In this document: positions 7,532 through 15,129 of the stretch, in pieces | Numbering within the stretch: position 1 is the stretch's first letter | Layout: the number at the start of each line of letters is the position of its first letter | Source: Paludibacteraceae bacterium | Lineage (GTDB): Bacteria; Bacteroidota; Bacteroidia; Bacteroidales; Paludibacteraceae | DNA: 38,917 bases | Assembly: GCA_016282955.1 (NCBI GenBank) | Contig: JAEELX010000027.1 | Location: 1 to 38,917 of the forward strand | Reading direction: 5' to 3' | Translations under genes and position numbers: made by a program | Notes under the pieces: model-generated | The model's input: only the letters and a program-made list of their open reading frames with translations | Database searches by the model: none | What the model was told of the DNA's origin: nothing

Positions 7532-7568
7532 TGCTACAAATGTAGCATTTTTATTTCATTTCCACAAA
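7532..7568 (-). promoter_or_regulatory. Promoter with overlapping palindromic operator
   Basis: On the minus strand TTTG (7565-7568) and TACATTTG (7537-7544) are 20 bases apart, a good Bacteroidota promoter for the toxin pair. The -7 box lies inside the palindrome TGCTACAAATGTAGCA (7532-7547; seven-base arms, AA centre). A dimeric repressor bound there would block the promoter, which is the autoregulation expected of a toxin-antitoxin operon. Confidence 0.6.
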
Positions 7569-7620
7569 TCTTATGCAAGTTCAACCCTGCAAAAAAATGA
7601 AACTTTTGAATTATTTTTTG

Positions 7621-7671
7621 TACTTTTGTAACGCTAATGACGAAAATCACTAAAAACTACAAATTTCGTCA
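7621..7671 (+). promoter_or_regulatory. -7 box followed by a leader hairpin
   Basis: TACTTTTG (7621-7628) matches the -7 consensus, but no -33 element is at the right distance. Just downstream, TGACGAAA (7638-7645) and TTTCGTCA (7664-7671) are exact inverted repeats with an 18-base loop, and a 12-codon ORF starting at the ATG at 7637 covers the hairpin. This could be the 5' leader of the small ORF at 7686 or a short non-coding RNA. Confidence 0.35.
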
Positions 7672-7685
7672 GTAGATATTATAGT

Positions 7686-7796
7686 ATGGTAAAACGAGAT
7701 TCATCTCCCAAGTATCTTCTGACCATGGATTTTGACAATACGAATATAGATGGTATTCGCAAATTAAATGTGATAGATTGGCTATTAAAGCAATAA
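7686..7796 (+). CDS. Possible small protein, 36 residues
   Basis: An ATG-to-TAA frame encodes MVKRDSSPKYLLTMDFDNTN and a further 16 residues ending in DWLLKQ. It lies 57 bases after the -7 box at 7621-7628 and in an otherwise gene-free stretch of 414 bases (7519-7932). I recognise no family. It may be a genuine small protein, a decayed gene fragment or chance. Confidence 0.25.
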   Translation: MVKRDSSPKYLLTMDFDNTNIDGIRKLNVIDWLLKQ

Positions 7797-7887
7797 CAAT
7801 ACGCCCCTACTCGATGGATTTATCCACATTCGTCATTTTTTGATGCAATATGCAAAAATTATATTTTTTATTTTCAAATAAAAAAGG

Positions 7888-7895
7888 TACCTTTG
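7888..7895 (+). promoter_or_regulatory. -7 box (TACCTTTG)
   Basis: A perfect TAnnTTTG element is preceded by AT-rich DNA without an obvious TTTG at -33. It serves the gene at 7933 with a leader of about 33 bases. The surrounding AAAAAAGGTAC context is the same as at the promoter of the barrel gene at 4722. Confidence 0.65.
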
Positions 7896-7932
7896 CGGAA
7901 ATTTTGCGAAAAACCTAAACTTAACGATATAT

Positions 7933-9570
7933 ATGAAAAGACTCAGAATCCTGTTAATACTCTTTGTGGCGGTGTGTAGTGTAACGCACGTATACGCCTT
8001 GCGTGGCTCAGCACGGGGTGGTTCTATGGGTATCAAAGGTGGTTTAACCTTCCCAGATATGGCCTTCTCCGATGAGAGTTACAACTATCTCAACCATTCT
8101 ACAATGTATATGCCTAACGGCTCGCTCTTTTTTGAATGGAATATGGCGGGTGGCTTTGCTATCCGTACAGAATTTGCGTATGCAGAGCGGGGCGTTTTAT
8201 TGAAAACCGATAGTGAGGCAGATTTACCTGATTATACGTACAAACTACGGCAAAGATATGCCGATTTTAGGTTGGGTTTTTTGATGTATCTCTTCAATAA
8301 ATCTAATTTTCAACCGTATCTTTTTGCTATGCCTTACGCAAGTTATCGCTTTGATGGAACCTATTCGCATGGTCCCACAAATGGCATCAAAACCACCGAA
8401 AGAATTAAAAAAGAGTTGGTTATGTTGCCCGACTTTGGCGTAATGGGCGGTTTAGGTTTTCGTGGCGTGATTAACACCCGTAAGGGTAATGATTATTTCG
8501 TAGCCGTAGAGGGCAACTATACTTTAGGCTTATGGAATAACTTCCCGACATATAGTACAAAGAAAACAGATTCATACGGCAATTCCGTAGATGTTGGGCA
8601 ACCTTCGCCTTTTGCATCAGGCAATCCTCAAACCCAAGACTACGTATTTGGTAAACGTACTAACAGAGGCTTTGAAGTTGCTCTTTCTTTAGCCTTCCCT
8701 TTCAGCAATTTTGATAAGAAGGAGAAAGAGAAAGAAGAAAAAGAGAAGAAACCGAAAGAGAAGAAAGAAGCACCAAAAGTAGTAAAAGAACCCGAACCTG
8801 TAAAGGATACGGTCATTCCTACGGAAGAAGTAAAGCCAGGTGGTATCGATACTACGTTTTTAACCTCTACTACAGGTACTCCTCCAGTTGAGCAACCACA
8901 AGAAAAGCCAGCAGAGAAGCCACAGGTGAAACCTATAGAGAAACCACAAGAGAAGCCTCAAAAAGAAGGTCCATCATTCAAGCCTGAGACCGAAAAGATA
9001 AATAATATCACTGTGAAGTTGACTCCACAGGTAGCAAATGGTGACTTAATCCTTCGCTTCTCGTATTCGGTAACGAGTCCAAAGATTAACCTTTATGGTC
9101 CTGGTGATGATTATGCTCCTGGTGCTTACTTGTACACTTCTTCAAAGGCTTGTGAGGAGATGTTATACTATGTGAAAGAGAAAGTGCAAAATGATTATGC
9201 TCAATACTTTGAAGGAGAAAATAGAGCCGTTACCGTCCGTATTATTGGACACGCCGACCCAACACCTATTAAGAGTACATTGCGTTATAGAGGTGAGTTT
9301 GGCGAATGTAAAGGGGCTATCCGACAGAATGGTGTGACGCAAAAAGTCTACTTAACCGCTAATTCAGCTGTTAAGAATAATCACGAGTTGGCTTATTTGC
9401 GTACCGTACACGTAGAGCAATTCTTAAAAGAGATTGAAGTATTCTCGGATAACAATGAAAATGCATCATTTAAGAAAATCGCCGTTATTAAACGCTCGAA
9501 TGAACGAGATAAACGTTCGGTTAGTATCGAGATTATCATTCCAGGTGCAGTCTTAGATGAAGGATGGTAG
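7933..9570 (+). CDS. Outer-membrane barrel with OmpA-like C-terminal domain
   Basis: This 545-residue protein has a signal peptide (MKRLRILLILFVAVCSVTHVYA). Residues ~30-260 form alternating amphipathic strands typical of an 8-stranded barrel of the PorT/OmpA kind, ending in ALSLAFPF. Next comes a long linker (~262-365) built almost only of Lys, Glu and Pro (KEKEEKEKK, then EKPQEKPQ repeats). Residues ~370-540 resemble a divergent OmpA-like periplasmic domain: VRIIGHADPTP is the counterpart of the family's G-H-T-D strand, and ELAYLRTVHVEQFL that of the N-x-x-L-S-x-R-A-x-x-V helix. The canonical Asp and Arg that bind peptidoglycan are only partly recognisable. The role is probably to tie the outer membrane to the wall. 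It is monocistronic, with a shared terminator. Confidence 0.75.
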   Translation: MKRLRILLILFVAVCSVTHVYALRGSARGGSMGIKGGLTFPDMAFSDESYNYLNHSTMYMPNGSLFFEWNMAGGFAIRTEFAYAERGVLLKTDSEADLPDYTYKLRQRYADFRLGFLMYLFNKSNFQPYLFAMPYASYRFDGTYSHGPTNGIKTTERIKKELVMLPDFGVMGGLGFRGVINTRKGNDYFVAVEGNYTLGLWNNFPTYSTKKTDSYGNSVDVGQPSPFASGNPQTQDYVFGKRTNRGFEVALSLAFPFSNFDKKEKEKEEKEKKPKEKKEAPKVVKEPEPVKDTVIPTEEVKPGGIDTTFLTSTTGTPPVEQPQEKPAEKPQVKPIEKPQEKPQKEGPSFKPETEKINNITVKLTPQVANGDLILRFSYSVTSPKINLYGPGDDYAPGAYLYTSSKACEEMLYYVKEKVQNDYAQYFEGENRAVTVRIIGHADPTPIKSTLRYRGEFGECKGAIRQNGVTQKVYLTANSAVKNNHELAYLRTVHVEQFLKEIEVFSDNNENASFKKIAVIKRSNERDKRSVSIEIIIPGAVLDEGW

Positions 9571-9596
9571 GATTTGGTAAAAATCTACATAAAAAG

Positions 9597-9623
9597 AATG
9601 GGGTAAAAATTATTTACCCCATT
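9597..9623. terminator. Bidirectional terminator between convergent genes
   Basis: AATGGGGTAAA (9597-9607) and TTTACCCCATT (9613-9623) form a perfect 11-base stem with loop AATTA. T-runs follow on the plus strand and A-runs precede it, so it can end both transcripts. The stop codon of dusB (9610-9612) lies in the loop. Confidence 0.9.
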
Positions 9624-10572
9624 TTTGTACTATCTTGTCCATGACAGAGAAAACGGCTTCTTTGGTTTCGGCACGCAGTAACTCAATGCGTGTCTGCCTA
9701 AAATCGCTTAAGCCTTTGAACACAGGCGAATTAGCAAAATGACGACGACAATGCACAATGCCTCTGCGTTCGTCCCCCACCCACTCAATAGACTTTTCGA
9801 TGTGCTCTTTAAGAATGTCTATTTTGGACTGCATAGAGCGTGTCGGAAAGGGTTGATTATGCTGTAAGAAGTATTTAATATCTTCAAAAAGCCAAGGGTT
9901 CCCGAACGTGGCACGCCCAATCATAATCGCATCTACGCCGTAGCGTTCAAAGTATAGTTTGGTTTGTTCGGGGGTTGTGATGTCGCCATTGCCGATGATG
10001 GGGATGTGCATGCGTGGATTATTTTTCACTTCGCCAATCAGTGTCCAATCGGCTTCGCCACGATACATCGCCGAACGTGTACGCCCATGAATAGTCAGTT
10101 CTGCTATGCCACAATCCTGCAACTGCTCGGCTAACTGAACGATATTTTTGCTTTGTTCGTCCCAACCTAACCTTGTTTTGACAGTAACGGGAATTTTCAC
10201 GGCTTTGACCACTTGACGCGTAATTTCCAACAAAAGCGGTATGTTTTGTAAAAGCCCTGCCCCAGCCCCTTTGCCTGCAATTTTTTTCACAGGACAACCA
10301 AAATTCAAATCGATAAAATCGGGTGAAACCTGCTCCACTATTTTCGCGGCTTGCACCATAGATTCCACGTTCCGACCATAGATTTGGATGGAAACAGGCC
10401 GTTCCTCGTCACTTATGTTGAGTTTGCGACACATCTGAGGAATATCGCGAATGAGTGCATCGGCATTGATAAATTCCGTATAAACCCTATCCGCACCAAA
10501 CCGCTTACACAAAAGCCGAAAGGCAGGGTCCGTCACATCTTCCATCGGAGCCAAAAACAAAGGATAATCCAT
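9610..10572 (-). CDS. dusB: tRNA-dihydrouridine synthase (DusB-like)
   Basis: This 320-residue flavoenzyme reduces specific uridines in the D-loop of tRNA to dihydrouridine with NADPH. Signatures are the N-terminal LAPMEDVTDPAFR, the catalytic Cys93 in DLNFGCPVKK, KTRLGWD (137-143), the TIHGRTR motif with its FMN/tRNA His, and IIGNGDI followed by GVDAIMIGRATFGNPW, which bind FMN phosphate. Length and motif order are normal for the family. It is the last gene of the tadA / HD-protein / dusB group, 14 bases after the HD gene, so tRNA-modifying enzymes lie at both ends of the operon. The DusB subtype assignment is from overall similarity. Confidence 0.92.
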   Translation of the reverse strand: MDYPLFLAPMEDVTDPAFRLLCKRFGADRVYTEFINADALIRDIPQMCRKLNISDEERPVSIQIYGRNVESMVQAAKIVEQVSPDFIDLNFGCPVKKIAGKGAGAGLLQNIPLLLEITRQVVKAVKIPVTVKTRLGWDEQSKNIVQLAEQLQDCGIAELTIHGRTRSAMYRGEADWTLIGEVKNNPRMHIPIIGNGDITTPEQTKLYFERYGVDAIMIGRATFGNPWLFEDIKYFLQHNQPFPTRSMQSKIDILKEHIEKSIEWVGDERRGIVHCRRHFANSPVFKGLSDFRQTRIELLRAETKEAVFSVMDKIVQKWGK

Positions 10573-10586
10573 CGGAACGCTGTTTT

Positions 10587-12503
10587 TTAGGGTTGGTTTA
10601 ATGTTGGATATTTAATTCGTTTATGATGTGCGGCAATCAGTTTTTCCTTAAACACCGCCCGTACAATCGTTACATCTTTAAAACTCAACGGCGTATTATT
10701 CAACTGATGGTCTTTCATTTGCATATCAATCATATCGTCCACCATCTCGCTAATCGTCTCCTCCGTATAAACCGACAGCGTCCGAGACCGTGCCTCCACC
10801 CCATCGGCCATCATCACGATTGCACATTCTTTGTCCATCGGACGTGGACCATGGTAGCGGAACAGCGATTCATCTACTTTTTCATTAGGGTGTGCATTGG
10901 CGTAGTTTGTATAGAAAAATTTCACCAACGAGTCGCCATGATGGGTGGTTATAAAATTGATGATCACTTGCGGAATACCGTTTTTTCGAGCAATGTTCAC
11001 ACCGTCCGTAACATGCGAAATAACCGCTTGGGCAGCATCAATAGGTGATAAATCCAACAAAGGATTACGCCCGTGTGACTGATTTTCAATAAAATTACTC
11101 GGATGTGCCATCTTGCCAATATCGTGATACAAAGCCCCTGCTCGCACCAACAGTACGTTCGCATTGATACGTTTCGCCGCCTCGGTCGCCAAAGCACTCA
11201 CTTGCAAACTATGCTGAAAACTGCCCTCGCATTGTTCCGCAAAACGAAGCATTAAATCCGAACTTATATTCGCCAATTCGATTAACGTAATGCTACTTGT
11301 CAACCCAAACATTTTCTCAAAAACGATAATCAAACCGTAGGCACCCAACAAAGCAAACGCATTAGCCGCAAACGCAATAAATTGCACCCAATCTATTTTG
11401 TGCCAATCGCCCGTGGTGGCCACAACAATCGCTGCGTACAATATGCTATACGACAGAAAAGCGTAAATCGAAATGCGGGCAAGTTGCGAGCGTTGCGTCA
11501 TAATTTTGATATTCGAAACAACCACCATACCAACCGTGATTTGTATCAGTAAATATACGAACGAATCGGGTACCGCCAAAGCAAGAATCAGCAAATTTGT
11601 GAGGTATAAAAACAGAGCCGTACGCGAATCGTAAAACACCCGAACCATCACAGGAATCCACAAAACAGGCACAAAATAAACGCTCCAATTCGTGTATCGC
11701 ACCAAACAAAGCATCGCCGCAATGATAATCCCCGAGATGAGATAGAAAAAAAGCATCGTATTGATTTGCGTCAAATACTCAGGGCGAAACACAAAGACGT
11801 ACAACATAAAACAGCCAAAAAACAGCGTTATCAGTAAGCCCACAGCGATATTTGCGAACAATCGTTCGTGATAGCCGACTGTCTTTTCGCTACTATTGAT
11901 TTCCAAAGTTTTGAGGATTCGTGCCGTTTCTTCGGTTACAATATCGCCATTATCAATGATTTTTTCGCCTTTTTGCACCACTCCTTGCGTAGGCGTAATA
12001 CGCGACAAAACACTCTTCAAAACGGTTTGCGAAGTAATGCTATCATATTGTAAATTAACCAAATACTCTTTTCCAAAAGCCAAATAAGCCGTTTTTGGAC
12101 TATATAATGAATCAATGTTGTACAAACTTGCTTTTCGGTTATGCAAAATGGCAATCTCTTCCACACCTTGCTTTTTCCATTTATCTTTTTCCTCCGACGA
12201 CATCACCAAAATATCTTGCGAAATATCGGTTTGAATCGTGTAATAAGGCGTGTACGAGTGCATCACTTCGGTACGTTCTTTGGCTAATTGTGCATCGGTT
12301 TTGTAGATTGGAAAATCCTCTTGGGCAACGACCGTGCTATATGTCCACGGCTTCCCGACCTCGTAAGTGTAATTAAATACCTTTCGATAATCTGGGAAAA
12401 GGTAGATTGTACCCGCAATTAAAGCGATTAAAACCGAAAAAATAACTATTTTTTTCCAAGAATTTGAGGCTCCGTTAGCATCTTGTTCAACATATTGTTT
12501 CAT
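10587..12503 (-). CDS. 7TM-HD domain phosphodiesterase (PgpH-like)
   Basis: This protein of about 638 residues has an N-terminal membrane anchor (~18-35), an extracytoplasmic 7TMR-HDED-type domain (~40-215), about seven transmembrane helices (~216-398) and a cytoplasmic HD domain with FQHSLQV (429-435), ALYHDIGK (458-464) and a later THHGD. These are the HD-superfamily metal ligands. The architecture is that of PgpH, which hydrolyses cyclic di-AMP to pApA. The ATG at 12503 is preferred because the frame's longer form uses a TTG at 12524; the ATG overlaps the end of tadA by 17 bases and is preceded by AGGAAG. Substrate is inferred from family only. Confidence 0.88.
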   Translation of the reverse strand: MKQYVEQDANGASNSWKKIVIFSVLIALIAGTIYLFPDYRKVFNYTYEVGKPWTYSTVVAQEDFPIYKTDAQLAKERTEVMHSYTPYYTIQTDISQDILVMSSEEKDKWKKQGVEEIAILHNRKASLYNIDSLYSPKTAYLAFGKEYLVNLQYDSITSQTVLKSVLSRITPTQGVVQKGEKIIDNGDIVTEETARILKTLEINSSEKTVGYHERLFANIAVGLLITLFFGCFMLYVFVFRPEYLTQINTMLFFYLISGIIIAAMLCLVRYTNWSVYFVPVLWIPVMVRVFYDSRTALFLYLTNLLILALAVPDSFVYLLIQITVGMVVVSNIKIMTQRSQLARISIYAFLSYSILYAAIVVATTGDWHKIDWVQFIAFAANAFALLGAYGLIIVFEKMFGLTSSITLIELANISSDLMLRFAEQCEGSFQHSLQVSALATEAAKRINANVLLVRAGALYHDIGKMAHPSNFIENQSHGRNPLLDLSPIDAAQAVISHVTDGVNIARKNGIPQVIINFITTHHGDSLVKFFYTNYANAHPNEKVDESLFRYHGPRPMDKECAIVMMADGVEARSRTLSVYTEETISEMVDDMIDMQMKDHQLNNTPLSFKDVTIVRAVFKEKLIAAHHKRIKYPTLNQP

Positions 12504-12948
12504 ATTTCTTCCTTTTTTTCTCAAAAAAACTTTGCATTAACTCTCTGCATTCATCTTCCAAAACGCCTTTAACCACTTCACATTTGGGCAAAAACGAAGC
12601 ATTGGTTAATTGTGTATATCCTTTTTTAATGTCGGGCGTGCCATACACCAACCGTTTTATTTGCGTCCACGCTATCGCCCCTGCACACATCACACACGGC
12701 TCAACCGTTACATACAGCGTGCAATTTTGCAAATACTTCCCACCCAACGTGGCACAAGCGGCTGTGATGGCTTGCATTTCGGCATGTGAAGTAGCATCTT
12801 TCAGGTGTTCCGTCATGTTATGTCCCCGACCGATAATTTGATTTTCACAAACAATCACGCACCCGATTGGCACTTCGTCTTCCAGCAAAGCGTTGTGGGC
12901 TTCTTGCAAAGCCATTTGCATATAAAAAGTATCTTGTTGCGACATCAT
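12487..12948 (-). CDS. tadA: tRNA adenosine(34) deaminase
   Basis: This 153-residue zinc enzyme converts A34 of tRNA-Arg(ACG) to inosine. The cytidine-deaminase fold signatures are complete: S-HAEMQA (His55 zinc ligand, Glu57 proton shuttle) and EPCVMCAGA (Cys85 and Cys88 zinc ligands). Length is normal for TadA. It is the first gene of a three-gene minus-strand operon. A TATTTTTG box lies only 8 bases upstream of the first ATG, so the transcript would have almost no leader; the second in-frame ATG at 12945 gives slightly more. A guanine deaminase is the alternative in this fold but fits less well. Confidence 0.93.
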   Translation of the reverse strand: MMSQQDTFYMQMALQEAHNALLEDEVPIGCVIVCENQIIGRGHNMTEHLKDATSHAEMQAITAACATLGGKYLQNCTLYVTVEPCVMCAGAIAWTQIKRLVYGTPDIKKGYTQLTNASFLPKCEVVKGVLEDECRELMQSFFEKKRKKYETIC

Positions 12949-12956
12949 TCTATTTG

Positions 12957-12964
12957 CAAAAATA
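12957..12964 (-). promoter_or_regulatory. -7 box (TATTTTTG) for tadA
   Basis: A TAnnTTTG element on the minus strand lies directly before tadA and is back-to-back with the plus-strand promoter at 12982-13012. No TTTG is seen at the -33 position. Confidence 0.45.
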
Positions 12965-12981
12965 CGTTTTTTTGAATAGAT

Positions 12982-13012
12982 TTTGTCATTTATTTTTTTT
13001 ATTGTATCTTTG
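12982..13012 (+). promoter_or_regulatory. Bacteroidota promoter TTTG-N19-TATCTTTG
   Basis: TTTG (12982-12985) and TATCTTTG (13005-13012) are separated by 19 bases. The ATG of the DUF5606 gene follows 17 bases later. Confidence 0.85.
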
Positions 13013-13029
13013 CGTGATAAATTCGTTAT

Positions 13030-13437
13030 ATGTTAAGTGATATATTTTGCATAGTAGGAAAGCCGGGGCTATACAAAAAGGTAGTAAATGCCAACGGTAA
13101 ATTGATTGTGGAGTCGTTAATTGATAAAAAACGTATTCCTGTTTTTGCACGCGATAGGATAAGCACGCTCGCAGATATACAAATCTACACGAATGATGGG
13201 CAAATCGCACTCTCTTCCGTGCTTACTTCAATACAAAAAAAGGAAAATAAACAGGTTATCAATCAAGAAATTAAAGCCTTGTCCAACGACCAACTACGGG
13301 CGTATTTGGAGCAGGTGTTACCCGATTATGACCGTGAAAGAGTGTATCCAACCGATATTCGTAAATTGTTGTTGTGGTACAATATCCTCACCAATAGCGG
13401 GATAACGGAATTTGAAGAAAAAGAAGAACAAAAATAA
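13030..13437 (+). CDS. DUF5606 family protein
   Basis: This 135-residue cytoplasmic protein has no signal or membrane segment. The start, with IFCIVGKPGLYKKV followed by IVESLIDKKR and P-x-FARDRISTLADIQIYT, is the pattern of the small Bacteroidota-specific DUF5606 family. The C-terminal half contains a conserved-looking stretch around YDRERVYPTDIRKLLLWYNIL, then an acidic tail (EFEEKEEQK). Function is unknown. It is followed after 13 bases by the coiled-coil zinc-ribbon gene, so the two are probably co-transcribed. Confidence 0.85.
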   Translation: MLSDIFCIVGKPGLYKKVVNANGKLIVESLIDKKRIPVFARDRISTLADIQIYTNDGQIALSSVLTSIQKKENKQVINQEIKALSNDQLRAYLEQVLPDYDRERVYPTDIRKLLLWYNILTNSGITEFEEKEEQK

Positions 13438-13450
13438 ATTACAAAATAGA

Positions 13451-14194
13451 ATGAAAAATTTAACAATAGAAAAGAAATTACAACTTTTGTACGAGTTACA
13501 AACCATTGATTCAAAAATTGATGAATTACGCACTTTGGCAGGCGAATTACCTTTTGAGGTGCGTGTGATGGAGGACGAAATAGAGGGATTGAAAACTCGC
13601 TTGACGAATATTGAGCAGCAAACAAAAGATGCACAAACCACCATAAGCGATTTTAAGGTTAAAATAAACAACGCACAAGCCACTATTGAGCGGTATAAAG
13701 AGCAACAAAATGACGTGCGAAACAACCGCGAATACGAAAACTTATCCAAGGAAATTGAATATCATACTTTGGATATTGAATTGAGCAACAAACGTATCAA
13801 CGAAGCACAGAATTTGCTCGAAAACCTCAAAACGAACAAAGAACAAACGAAACAACAAATAGAAGACCGTTCGGCTGATTTGAAGCAAAAAAAGACCGAA
13901 TTAGACACTATTTTAGCCGAAACAAAAGACCAAACCGAAAAATTAACGTTGGCTTCAAAATCCATTGAAGAAAAATTGGAAGACGAGCGATTGGTGAATG
14001 CCTTCAAACGTATCCGTAAAAACTCGCATAACGGCTTGGCAGTTGTGAAAATAGAGCGTGATTCGTGCGGTGGTTGCCATAATCGCGTGCCCGCACAACG
14101 TCAAATAGATATTCACAAACATAATAAAATCATCGTTTGTGAGTTCTGTGGACGGATTTTGGTGGATAACGACATTGACGCAAAAGCGAAATAG
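13451..14194 (+). CDS. Coiled-coil protein with C4 zinc ribbon (zf-RING_7/CdsZ type)
   Basis: This protein of about 247 residues is nearly all heptad-rich helix (Glu, Lys, Gln, Asn rich, residues ~5-200) and ends in a C4 zinc ribbon: C-GG-C-H-N-R-V then, 22 residues later, C-EF-C-GR. This is the layout of the bacterial family annotated as C4-type zinc ribbon domain proteins. Members occur across Bacteroidota, and a nucleic-acid or ribosome-linked role has been proposed for relatives; no activity is shown here. The ATG at 13451 is preferred over a longer frame that starts at a TTG inside the previous gene. A terminator follows 30 bases after the stop. Confidence 0.88.
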   Translation: MKNLTIEKKLQLLYELQTIDSKIDELRTLAGELPFEVRVMEDEIEGLKTRLTNIEQQTKDAQTTISDFKVKINNAQATIERYKEQQNDVRNNREYENLSKEIEYHTLDIELSNKRINEAQNLLENLKTNKEQTKQQIEDRSADLKQKKTELDTILAETKDQTEKLTLASKSIEEKLEDERLVNAFKRIRKNSHNGLAVVKIERDSCGGCHNRVPAQRQIDIHKHNKIIVCEFCGRILVDNDIDAKAK

Positions 14195-14223
14195 TCCAAA
14201 AAGACGCTTTGATAGTAAGAATT

Positions 14224-14250
14224 AGCGGATATTTTTGTCCGCTTTTTTTA
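14224..14250. terminator. Terminator between convergent genes
   Basis: AGCGGA (14224-14229) and TCCGCT (14238-14243) form a stem followed by TTTTTTTA on the plus strand. It ends the zinc-ribbon transcript; the stop codon of higA (14248-14250) lies in its T-run. Confidence 0.85.
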
Positions 14251-14607
14251 TAGTACTGCTGTTGCCTTCCGAATTTTCGTCATCCAATGGATAACCTTTT
14301 TATCATTTCGGGCAGTTTGGAGGTTGTATTTCGTTTGAATACGCATAAGCATATCGGCAGGAATATCAAGAGCCGCTTCAAAAAGCAACGCGGTGTTGGT
14401 TGTAAGTGGACGATGGGCATTGACAAGTTCGTTCAGCACCGAATAAGACATACCCACACTTTGAGCAAACTCACGCTGCGAGATACCACGAAATTCCAAT
14501 TCATCTTTGATAATCTCCCCTGGATGCGTAAATCGAAAAGGAGTGAGATTATTGGCAATCATTTCGTCCTTTATTCCGTCCATGTGTATCATATTTTCTT
14601 TATTCAT
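14248..14607 (-). CDS. higA: HigA-type antitoxin (XRE helix-turn-helix)
   Basis: About 119 residues from the ATG at 14607. FRFTHPGEIIKDELEFRGIS (the HigA-typical HPGE-I-x-x-E-L) is followed by QREFAQSVGMSYSVLNELVN, an HTH_3 motif, and by ALLFEAALDIPADMLMRIQ, the rest of the HigA fold. It should neutralise HigB and repress the shared promoter. A longer frame begins at a TTG (14625) inside higB, but the ATG overlapping the toxin stop by 8 bases is the likelier start. The toxin-first order is characteristic of HigBA. Confidence 0.9.
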   Translation of the reverse strand: MNKENMIHMDGIKDEMIANNLTPFRFTHPGEIIKDELEFRGISQREFAQSVGMSYSVLNELVNAHRPLTTNTALLFEAALDIPADMLMRIQTKYNLQTARNDKKVIHWMTKIRKATAVL

Positions 14608-14917
14608 AATGGTTTGATAACTCAATAATGTTGCAGATGGTGGCTACCGTTTCGTTCTCTTCCGTTTGTTCTGTGAACTCAATGCGGTATTTTTCGTTTA
14701 CTCTGACAGAGGAAATTCCCGCTTTATTCCCTGACAAATGCTCGTAATGCAATCCACCAAACAAGGCAAGCACTTTCACATTTTCCGCCTCAATCATAAT
14801 GTCAATCACCTTCGTATATCTTCGCACAATATCGGGTTGAAAGCGATGTTTTTTGTCAGTTGTTTTGCCTTTTGTATATAAATCGCGTAGATATTCCTTG
14901 TCAAAAATAACCTTCAT
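14600..14917 (-). CDS. higB: HigB/RelE-type mRNA interferase toxin
   Basis: This 105-residue protein has a compact RelE/ParE-like fold: an N-terminal MKVIFDKEYLRDLY strand-helix, a central helix (IVRRYTKVIDIMIEA), then LHYEHLSGNKAGISSVRVNEKYRIEFTE, the strands that carry the basic residues (R-V-N-x-x-Y-R-I) of this family. It is expected to cleave mRNA on the ribosome when HigA is depleted. A good promoter ends only 9 bases upstream of the ATG, so the transcript would be nearly leaderless. Confidence 0.9.
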   Translation of the reverse strand: MKVIFDKEYLRDLYTKGKTTDKKHRFQPDIVRRYTKVIDIMIEAENVKVLALFGGLHYEHLSGNKAGISSVRVNEKYRIEFTEQTEENETVATICNIIELSNHYE

Positions 14918-14925
14918 CTCACTTG

Positions 14926-14956
14926 CAAAAATACATATTTTTTACGTATTCGCAAA
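14926..14956 (-). promoter_or_regulatory. Promoter TTTG-N19-TATTTTTG for higBA
   Basis: On the minus strand TTTG (14953-14956) and TATTTTTG (14926-14933) have a 19-base spacer. AATAC (14930-14934) and GTATT (14946-14950) form an interrupted inverted repeat across the spacer and could be a HigA operator. The transcript start falls within about 5 bases of the higB ATG. Confidence 0.7.
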
Positions 14957-15055
14957 AAAAGTGATAATTTATTTTAAGTTATTGAAATATAAATAATTAA
15001 AATTTGAAATCGCTGCAAGTTTTGTTTTAATAAAGACGTTACTACGTTTCGTCAT

Positions 15056-15105
15056 CCAAAAAAAATATGCAACCACAAGACTTTTTCGAAAGTTTGCAGT
15101 TGCAT
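15056..15105 (-). terminator. Strong terminator of the MBL operon
   Basis: A long imperfect stem runs from ATGCAACC (15067) to GTTGCAT (15105), capped on the plus strand by CTTT-TTCG-AAAG. Read on the minus strand it is followed by ATTTTTTTT, the classic intrinsic terminator form. It lies 25 bases past the stop at 15130. The rest of the 14957-15129 gap shows nothing else. Confidence 0.85.
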
Positions 15106-15129
15106 ACGATTTTACAAAGCGAACGATTT

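Noticed and set aside
9597-9623. Palindrome as an operator
   Set aside because: Its place between two convergent stop codons, with T-runs on both sides, fits a shared terminator.
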